This document shows positions 58,191-64,000 of a DNA stretch of 64,000 nt, piece after piece. The DNA comes from Peromyscus leucopus. Its lineage: Eukaryota; Chordata; Mammalia; Rodentia; Cricetidae. Numbering within the stretch: position 1 is the first letter of the stretch; each line of letters begins with the position of its first letter. The stretch spans positions 69,433,486 through 69,497,485 of the forward strand of contig NC_051086.1 of the NCBI RefSeq assembly GCF_004664715.2. The letters run 5' to 3'. The position numbers were made by a program, and so were the translations under genes. The notes below the pieces were generated by a model. The model saw only the letters and a list, made by a program, of their open reading frames with translations. It was not told where the DNA came from and searched no databases.

Positions 58191-58353
58191 GAGTTCCCGT
58201 GTTCTTCATCAGTGTCAACAGGATCAAACAGGTCAGGTGTGAAACACAGAGTCGTCCTCTGCTTCTGCTTCCGTAGCTTTATTTGAACTGGCATGTTTGG
58301 CTTCTTCTTCACTTCCGGCAGGCAAGTCCCTGTCCAGGTGGAGGTCTTTCTTT
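58191..58353 (-). pseudogene. Frameshifted partial copy of the terminal coding exon
   Basis: About 163 bp here align by eye, in the same orientation, with 59224-59393 inside the last coding exon. Long shared words include 'gtcaacaggatcaaaca', 'tatttgaactggcatg' and 'cacttccggcaggcaagtcc'. On the minus strand it reads RDLPAGSEE, then AKHASSN, as in the exon. A 2-bp loss (GAGTCTCTGTG in the exon, GACTCTGTG here) then shifts the frame and brings a stop in the shifted frame at 'CACACCTGA'. Smaller indels have changed the glutamate-rich run. It has no matching 5' or 3' exon sequence, so it is a local segmental copy, not a whole gene. Confidence 0.92.
58278..58283 (-). terminator. Candidate polyadenylation signal AATAAA
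   Basis: This is the first AATAAA on the minus strand after the stop at 59136. It lies inside the copied exon segment, where the parental exon has AATAGA. Use as a 3' end is inferred; it would give a 3' UTR of about 0.85 kb. Confidence 0.35.
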
Positions 58354-59135
58354 AGAACTGATATTTGGAATATTTCAAATGGCATTCTATAACTGCATAT
58401 AATTTTGTTTCTGATATTTTAGTTTTAGCAAACAAAAAGGCCCCAATTTCAATGAAATGTGCATACTCTTACCTTTTTCTCTCTAATAAACCAGTCATAA
58501 ACGATTTTTTTCTTTTGACTTTGAAGCAGGCCCAGAGCCCCAGTCTTCCTCTTGCTGGGAAAGCAGCTGTGTGCTACATCCAATCTCAGGCAGGTTAATG
58601 AAATCGCAAGCTTTTGGAGATAAACTACGATTTCCAAAAACATCTATGAATTTGCATTAAAATAGACAGTAACATATGGCTGAAGTGTGGCTAGATTCAA
58701 CTGGGATTAATCTCTGTATGTTCATATGAAATCACAATAAGTGAACCACAAAACATGAGTAACTGTGAAACTGAAAGTGCCCAGGAAACTAAATATTAGA
58801 GGAAGTACTCTGTATGGATTACCTACTTAAAACTCTAGAATAAAACTTGTATTTCTGAACATAAAACAGACAAATCTGATAATGACTTACAATGAAAATA
58901 TATCTAAAAAATTAAAATTATACCGTTTACCCACTGTGCAAATTATTATTTACACAAGGAGGCTTAACCAAATCCTGACGGCTTTAGCTGAGGTCAGGGA
59001 GCCCCTCACACTGCTCCCAGGTCCTCATGCCCACGCACGAGTTTCCCCAAGTCAATTCACTTAGACAAGCTGTTGGCTTTGTTCTCTCCCACCGGGCATG
59101 ACTCCATTCTGCTTGGTTCTGTGCGGCCTTCGATT
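58354..59135 (-). other. Probable 3' UTR or downstream flank of the minus-strand gene
   Basis: AT-rich sequence immediately after the stop codon, with no repeat recognised and no canonical minus-strand AATAAA before 58283. Confidence 0.45.
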
Positions 59136-59770
59136 TCATTTCTGCCCGAACCCAGTCCCCGTTTCAAAGAGGTCTTCAGCTGAGAAACAATCCGAATCAT
59201 TACTGGATCTATCGGTTTCCACTAGTTCCCCGTGTTCTTCATCGGTGTCAACAGGATCAAACAGTTCCGGTGTGAAACACAGAGACTCGTCTTCCTCTGC
59301 TTCTTCTGTTTCCGTAGCTCTATTTGAACTGGCATGCTTGGCTGCTTCTTCACTTCCGGCAGGCAAGTCCCTATCCGGATGGCGATCTTTCTCAGGGCAG
59401 AAGAGCTGACTGGAATGGTTCTTCGCAGGAGTCACGTCAACCTTCACTGACGAAATCACGGTTTCTGACTGAGGGCGAGCTGCGAACGATGCCCCAGCTG
59501 CTTCGTTGGAGGTCACACGTTCACCCGTGAGGGGCAAAGCGGTTTTGTCTTCTGTCTTGGAGGCGGAAGAACCAGAGGCGTGGCTCTCTGAAGACAGGAG
59601 GGCAGGTGCGCAATTCTGTACTTTCCTAGTGCAGTGCCGTCTCAGAGAATTAAAGACAGGCCAGCTGACTGGTTCTGTTCGCTTCCCGAAAGTGGGGCTG
59701 GAGGATCTGGAAATGACATTTCTCTCTGTTTTCACTGTTTGAACAGATTCTCCTCTTAGCACTGGATCAC
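59136..59770 (-). CDS. Terminal coding exon of an unnamed serine-rich acidic protein
   Basis: On the minus strand an acceptor 'ttgtattcttag' precedes GTGATCCAGTG; the exon then stays open for 210 full codons to TGA at 59138-59136. It takes one base from the exon at 61515-61841, giving ...SSRKK-S-DPVLRGES. The translation is serine-, threonine- and glutamate-rich with basic patches near its start (SSSPTFGKRTEPVSWPVF, NSLRRHCTRK). Toward the end it is strongly acidic (ATETEEAEEDE, FDPVDTDEEHGE) and has aromatic-acidic motifs (CFTPELFDP, DCFSAEDLFE). It ends GTGFGQK. No folded domain, signal peptide or membrane segment is seen. The composition resembles disordered tails of nuclear, DNA-repair or cell-cycle proteins, but that is only an impression, and I could not name the gene. 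Confidence 0.82.
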
Positions 59771-60020
59771 CTAAGAATACAAAAACTTAAGTTAGTGTCA
59801 ACTCTGTGCTCCTAGGGAACATTAACTGTTATGTTAAAATGTTTTTTAAGTTAGAAATACTTTAACAGCAGTATAAAATACATGGTCAGCACCTACCACC
59901 AGCAACATTGAACTTTCATCTTGGAATTTAAAGGCGAGAATGTCAACTCTAAAGAAACTGGTTCTCCAGTACTTCCTGGCCTGAGTTAGAACGGTATTTG
60001 CAAATGATCACATAAACACT

Positions 60021-60365
60021 ATGGCGACCCCCATGGTGCAGAAGAAGAGGAAGGATAAGAAGGAAGAGGAAATGACGGAGTGGGGAGAGAACGGGCTGCT
60101 GCCTGAGGAGCCCGTGGAGAGCGCTGGCCTGGCATCTGCAAGACTCCAGCACTGGAGGGGGCAACAAAAAGGAGAAATCTGCCTCAAAAATCCACCGAGT
60201 AGTGGCCGAGGAAAAGACGAGCCCTCCCATTTAAAAAGTAAGCACACTGACTGTTGCAAGGCTACATATGATATTTCTCAAATTATAAAACTGGTCAGCA
60301 TGTACGACCAGAACTGGATCGTGGGCTTCCTGATTGCCACTGTAACAGCCTTGAAGTCACTCTGA
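60021..60365 (+). pseudogene. Possible retrocopy or chance frame in the intron, opposite strand
   Basis: A 114-codon plus frame begins MATPMVQKKRKDKKEEEMTE and ends in ...LIATVTALKSL. Its first 60 codons are GC-richer and more protein-like than the flanks. From about 60160 another plus frame reads more like a continuation (NKKEKSASKIHRVVAEEK), then stops, as expected for a frameshifted retrocopy. I recognise no parent gene, and no A tail or target duplication is visible, so chance cannot be excluded. Confidence 0.35.
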
Positions 60366-60887
60366 TACCTATTTAAAAGCACATAGCACAAAATATTTGA
60401 AAACAGGTATGTTAAGCTACACTGATTATTAAAATTAAAATTATACCCAATCACCAGAATCTGGCATATTTTTTTTTGTTACAGGCCAGATGGCAAATAT
60501 TTTAGGTTTTATTGTCCATATTATGTCTGCTTCAACTGTTCAAGTAGGCTAGTCTGGATAAAACTACAATTACTCAACTTTGTTGTTTTGGGATTATGTA
60601 AGCAACTGAATATGAGCTAGTTGCATTAAACTTCAAACATAAAACAAGCCTGCAGGATGGGTCAGGGTTCAATCCCTGATACAGTCCATGATTCCTAACA
60701 CTTTAAAAGATTATTATTTTTTTTTTAATCATTCAGAGCAAATGACTCACATCTCAGATTCAAATAAGGAGCGGTCCTAAATGGGACCTTTCAGTTACAG
60801 AGGCTTGCTGCAGCTAAAGCTGGCTGGCCTTGAGTTCTTGTTCTTTTTTTTTTCAATTTAATACTACTTCTGTCTAAAAGTTTACAT

Positions 60888-61137
60888 TTATTTATTGTGT
60901 GTATGGTGATGGGGGCACGCACACCAGGCATGCACGCGGAGCTCAGAGGAGCAGCTTGCAGGAATAGCTTCATTCTTTCCGGATTCTAGGGATCAAATGC
61001 AGGTGGTCACATGTGGCACAAGCACCTTTGCCTGCTGAGCCATCTCACTGGTCCTCGCCTAGAATTCCTGGTTCCCTTACCTCTGCCCCCAGCGTGTTGG
61101 GATTATGGGGTTACAGGTATGTGCCATGATATCCAGT
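60888..61137 (-). repeat. B3-class SINE followed by a B1 fragment, reverse
   Basis: 'ttcattctttccggattcta', 'gggatcaaatgcaggtggtc' and 'gagccatctcactggtcct' are the B3 part. 'cagcgtgttgggattatggg' and 'ttacaggtatgtgccatgat' are the B1 part. Confidence 0.75.
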
Positions 61138-61174
61138 TCAGCTCAATTTTTATAAAGCCTTTAAAATAATGTCT

Positions 61175-61345
61175 GCCACTTACATAGTTATTTTACAATG
61201 CTATGTTTATTGTCTTATTTGAGTTTCACAATCCAACTTAGAGGGATAGATAGGTAGGCAGGTTATTCACTTTTTCTATTATAACTTAAAGAGGTCAAGT
61301 GGCTTGTTCACACTTAACAATGCTAGTTAAGTTAAGGGGGAAAGC
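61175..61345 (-). repeat. MIR remnant, reverse
   Basis: 'tttgagtttcacaatccaac', 'taacttaaagaggtcaagtg' and 'gcttgttcacacttaacaat' follow the MIR complement. Confidence 0.55.
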
Positions 61346-61514
61346 TAATGGAAAACCAGAAAATACACTTTGGTATCCTGACAAAAGTCTGTCCCCATTC
61401 AAACATACTGTATTATTTTATGAACACTTCCTGATATAAACCAATTAATCTGTACCGAAGTCATTATCATTCCTATTATATAACGAAGCTGAAAAAGGGC
61501 AGCATCCAACATAC

Positions 61515-61841
61515 TTTTCTTCCTGCTGGAGATAGCGTGACCCAGTACTGACGGGGTTCTGGCAGCCATTTTCGGACACTGCGGCTCCTGGACACACACT
61601 TCTGCTGCTTCTTCCCTAGAATTTTCTGCTGATAGATGACTTGCTTTTGACACACTTGTAAGAGTGCTCTCCTCCAAACAGGCCACTTCCAGAGTAGACT
61701 CCTTGTCTTTCATACACTTTTTGTCTTTTTTGGCTCCATTAGTAACTTTCTGGTGCCTTTCAGAAAACTCGGTCAGGGACTCCAGGGCACTCGCAAAGGT
61801 TGAGTGGTGCTGGATCTGCTGCCTCACCCATTTAGAAAGCC
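61515..61841 (-). CDS. Penultimate coding exon of the same unnamed gene
   Basis: On the minus strand the acceptor 'ccgctgttttttag' precedes GGCTTTCTAAATGG, and the exon ends AGGAAGAAAA before the donor GTATGT. The length of 327 bp is two bases of a shared codon, 108 codons and one base, so it joins the next exon in frame. It encodes LSKWVRQQIQHHSTFASALE, a likely helix with tryptophan, then a lysine-rich and glutamate-rich stretch (KKDKKCMKDKESTLEV, ENSREEAAEVCVQEP) and SSRKK at the junction. Composition matches the following exon. No known domain is recognised. The next upstream exon is not evident before the window's right edge. Confidence 0.8.
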
Positions 61842-62083
61842 CTAAAAAACAGCGGATCCAAGTGAGAAGCTGGTTACTTAGTTACCAAAATATTTATGCA
61901 TTAAGATTAACCTTACTGTTTCTAGTGAAGCAACCTAATTTGCATTTGAATACAAGGAATGGCTTTCAAACTTTTATTTTATATATATATTGCATGTATA
62001 TGAGCTAAGAAGGGATTATGGCATGAAAAATGCATCATTAGTTTCAAAATACTGAAAGCTGAAAATGCAGGCAATGTGCCCAA

Positions 62084-62260
62084 CCCACCCAATCAGAGCT
62101 TAGCCACACAGGGAGCTGCGGAGCGCCGGCTGTTTGCTGCCGTGATCACGGGACACACGGGGAGCCGGAGCTCCTCGCTGGTGCCAGCATCTCAGACCCG
62201 CTGATCCTCAGCCAGGCAAAGAGCAAACCTTTCTCTCCGGTGCAGTTTCTGCTGACTGTG
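62084..62260. promoter_or_regulatory. Small CpG-rich patch with CCAAT box
   Basis: About nine CpGs in 175 bp ('gcggagcgccggctg', 'gatcacgggacacacgggga', 'gccggagctcctcgctgg') stand out from AT-rich flanks. CCAATCAG lies at 62089. It may be an intronic promoter or enhancer, or an LTR remnant. Confidence 0.3.
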
Positions 62261-62314
62261 CTCACAGCACTGTAACGTTGGAAGTGTCTAGAGACTGGGC
62301 CAGTAACACGAGTC

Positions 62315-62465
62315 CCTGGGGGTAAGTGCTGTGCGAGTCTGAAGCCCTGAGTTCAACTCCTGGAACCCATGGGAAGGTGGACAGAGAGAAGTGACTCTAC
62401 CAAGTTGTCCTCTGACCTCTACACGTGCACCAGGGCACCCTCACTCACACTGCACCACACATGCA
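62315..62465 (+). repeat. B3 SINE
   Basis: 'gccctgagttcaactcctgg', 'aacccatgggaaggtggaca' and 'caagttgtcctctgacctct'. Confidence 0.85.
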
Positions 62466-62469
62466 GGGC

Positions 62470-62629
62470 AAGGAGGTGTAAGCATCGGGAGGCAGAGGAT
62501 CTCTGTGAGTTCGAGGCTAGCCTGGACTACCAAGTGAGTTTCAGGAAAGGTGCAAAGCTACACAGAGAAACCCTGTCTCGAAAAACCATACACACACACA
62601 CACACACACACACAAAAAGAAGGTGTAAG
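62470..62629 (+). repeat. 5'-truncated young B1 with target duplication
   Basis: 'aaggaggtgtaag' (62470-62482) and 'aagaaggtgtaag' (62617-62629) flank it with one mismatch. The B1 starts mid-element at 'catcgggaggcagag' and ends with a (CA)n tail instead of pure A. Confidence 0.93.
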
Positions 62630-63067
62630 TAACACACCTTTCCAGGCCAACAATCTAAATTTGTCTCCTTTTCCAAAAGTAAACTCAAGATTCCAGTCTC
62701 AAAGTTTTGTTTTTTTCCCCTGTCCCTTCCTCCACTAGTTCCTCAAACTAGTCTGGGGGTGGAAGAAGCAGCAAGGCTTTCCTGGGGAAAATTGTATCTA
62801 TCCAAGTTGTTATTTATTTACACAATAATGAGCACAAGAGATATGACTCAATCAGGGACATGTTAAAACTGTATATGAGCTGTATAAAAGGAACCATATT
62901 AAGAGCTTAGGGTGTTTCATGTATGGTTAGTTTTATATCAAAATAAAAAATATTTAGATTTTTAAAAATACCCAGATTATCATAAAACTATCAAAAAATC
63001 CCCTGAATGATGCTGCAAAAAACCTGTCATTGTCTTGGAACAATTAAGTTTTTAAAAGCTGTTCATT
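62630..63067. other. Unassigned intronic AT-rich sequence
   Basis: Nothing recognised. Confidence 0.4.
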
Positions 63068-63069
63068 TA

Positions 63070-63103
<34 letters not shown>

Positions 63104-63430
63104 CGAGTGCACGTGTGCGGGATACACGTGTGCGGGATACACGTGTGAGTGTGGCTTGCGAGCTCATGAAGGCTGGAGGCTGATGCTGAGTGTCTTCCTG
63201 TATTATTCTCCACCTCAGTTTTTGAGACAAGGTCTCTCCTCACTGAACCTAGAGCTCACAGATTTGGCTACTCTGGTTGGCCAAGCAAGTCCCCCAGGTC
63301 TGCTTACCTCTTCCCCTGCAATTCTGGTACTGCAAATGCATGCAACCGCAGCTGCTGTGCGGGGAGCCTGCACTCAGGTCCTCCTGCATGAACAGTAAAC
63401 CTCTTACCCACGGAGCCGTCCCCCAGCCCT
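63068..63430 (-). repeat. RSINE1-like SINE, reverse, with (TG)n(CG)n
   Basis: (TG)n and (GC)n at 63071-63105, then 'tttttgagacaaggtctctc', 'tggccaagcaagtcccccag' and 'acggagccgtcccccagccc'. A 15-bp repeat carrying CACGTG lies at 63110-63145. Confidence 0.75.
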
Positions 63431-64000
63431 GCAGTAACGAGCTTAAAAAGCCACCGTGGCATTATATGTTTAAAGAAGAGACACAGGCTTCCTGAAACCC
63501 AAATTATTACACTGGAATTTCAAGTAGTTTTCTTAAAATGGAATTTTTCTGAGTTATCTATGTATGAAAATAGAATTTAAACAAAAAATTGCCATTAAAA
63601 TAAATGTATGCATCATGTTAGTATTACCAAAGTAAGGAAACACTTCATAATTTACAAATGCCTGAAAATGAAATTAAAATAATCCAGAAACTGGGAAATA
63701 TTTGATCCTAAAACATTAATAAATCTGAGCTATGAAATAAGAATTTGAGTTTTTACCTTTTTTAAGAAAAGCACTAACATTAACTTTATTTTGAAAAAAT
63801 GATTGTATCAAATGAAAATGTAAGTTCTCTAAGACTGAAAATTTTTAGTACTATCATTTCTTCATTTTGGGTTTTTTATAATCAAAGAAAGTCAGCACAA
63901 GACATCATTGCCGGCCTTTGAACACTCGGCAGGGTCTGAGCTCCACCTGCTGACTAAACACGAGTACTTAGTATTTTCGCTTTTAGTTACGGCTTTAATC
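63431..64000. other. Unassigned AT-rich sequence to the window edge
   Basis: No repeat is recognised. The last 100 bp are somewhat richer in GC. Confidence 0.4.

Larger units (their letters stand above)
59771..61514 (-). other. Intron between the two coding exons
   Basis: It starts (minus strand) with GTATGT after GAAGAAAA and ends in 'gtattcttag'. It contains SINE and MIR pieces and a plus-strand open frame, both listed separately. Confidence 0.75.
61842..64000 (-). other. Upstream intron of the minus-strand gene (to window edge)
   Basis: I found no further exon with good splice sites and a matching phase. The final 100 bp are weakly exon-like on the minus strand, but this is unsupported. 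The block contains SINEs and a small CpG-rich patch, listed separately. Confidence 0.5.

Noticed and set aside
63900..64000. Possible further upstream exon of the minus-strand gene
   Set aside because: One frame reads protein-like for about 15 residues and then stops without a donor; too little sequence before the edge to support it.

Overview
The window is mammalian nuclear DNA from a rodent, most likely a cricetid (deer mouse, vole or hamster group). The basis is the dense set of rodent SINEs (B1, B2, B3/RSINE1, B4, ID) and a young B1 type whose right part reads 'aggaaaggcgcaaagc'. I associate that type with cricetid genomes from general knowledge; no database was searched. There is no prokaryotic gene organisation, and nearly all open frames are short chance frames or run through microsatellites and SINEs.

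Layout. Positions 1 to about 58,000 form a gene desert. SINE-rich blocks (about 8-19 kb, 22-24 kb, 33-35 kb, 40-46 kb, 49-54 kb) alternate with AT-rich, repeat-poor blocks (19.2-21.9 kb, 29.3-32.6 kb, 37.9-40.2 kb, 46.6-49 kb). Older repeats include several MIRs, two URR1-type hAT elements, an MLT2-like ERVL LTR, a MaLR-like LTR and pieces of old L1. Simple repeats are many, and several clearly grew out of SINE sequence. A CpG-richer stretch at about 26.7-28.8 kb is unexplained.

The only convincing protein-coding sequence is at the right end on the minus strand: two exons (61841-61515 and 59770-59136) with good splice sites and matching phase. They encode about 319 residues of a serine-rich, acidic C-terminus that ends in a stop. 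I could not name the gene. Its upstream exons would lie beyond the right edge. About 0.8 kb past the stop there is a frameshifted 163-bp copy of part of the last coding exon, in the same orientation. That copy holds the first canonical AATAAA downstream of the stop.

The most interesting observations are: the local partial duplication of the terminal exon and its possible use as 3' end; tandem arrays whose every unit carries a consensus 5' splice site (36 bp x 7 and 38 bp x 5); three B1 elements whose 5' heads expanded into GGN triplet tracts, one beside a G-quadruplex-prone array; two URR1 elements each lying inside a tRNA-derived SINE; CTCF-like cores in four like-oriented B2/B3 SINEs; and a ZNF143-like site in a repeat-poor block. 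I found no CRISPR array, operon or other unusual multi-gene system.
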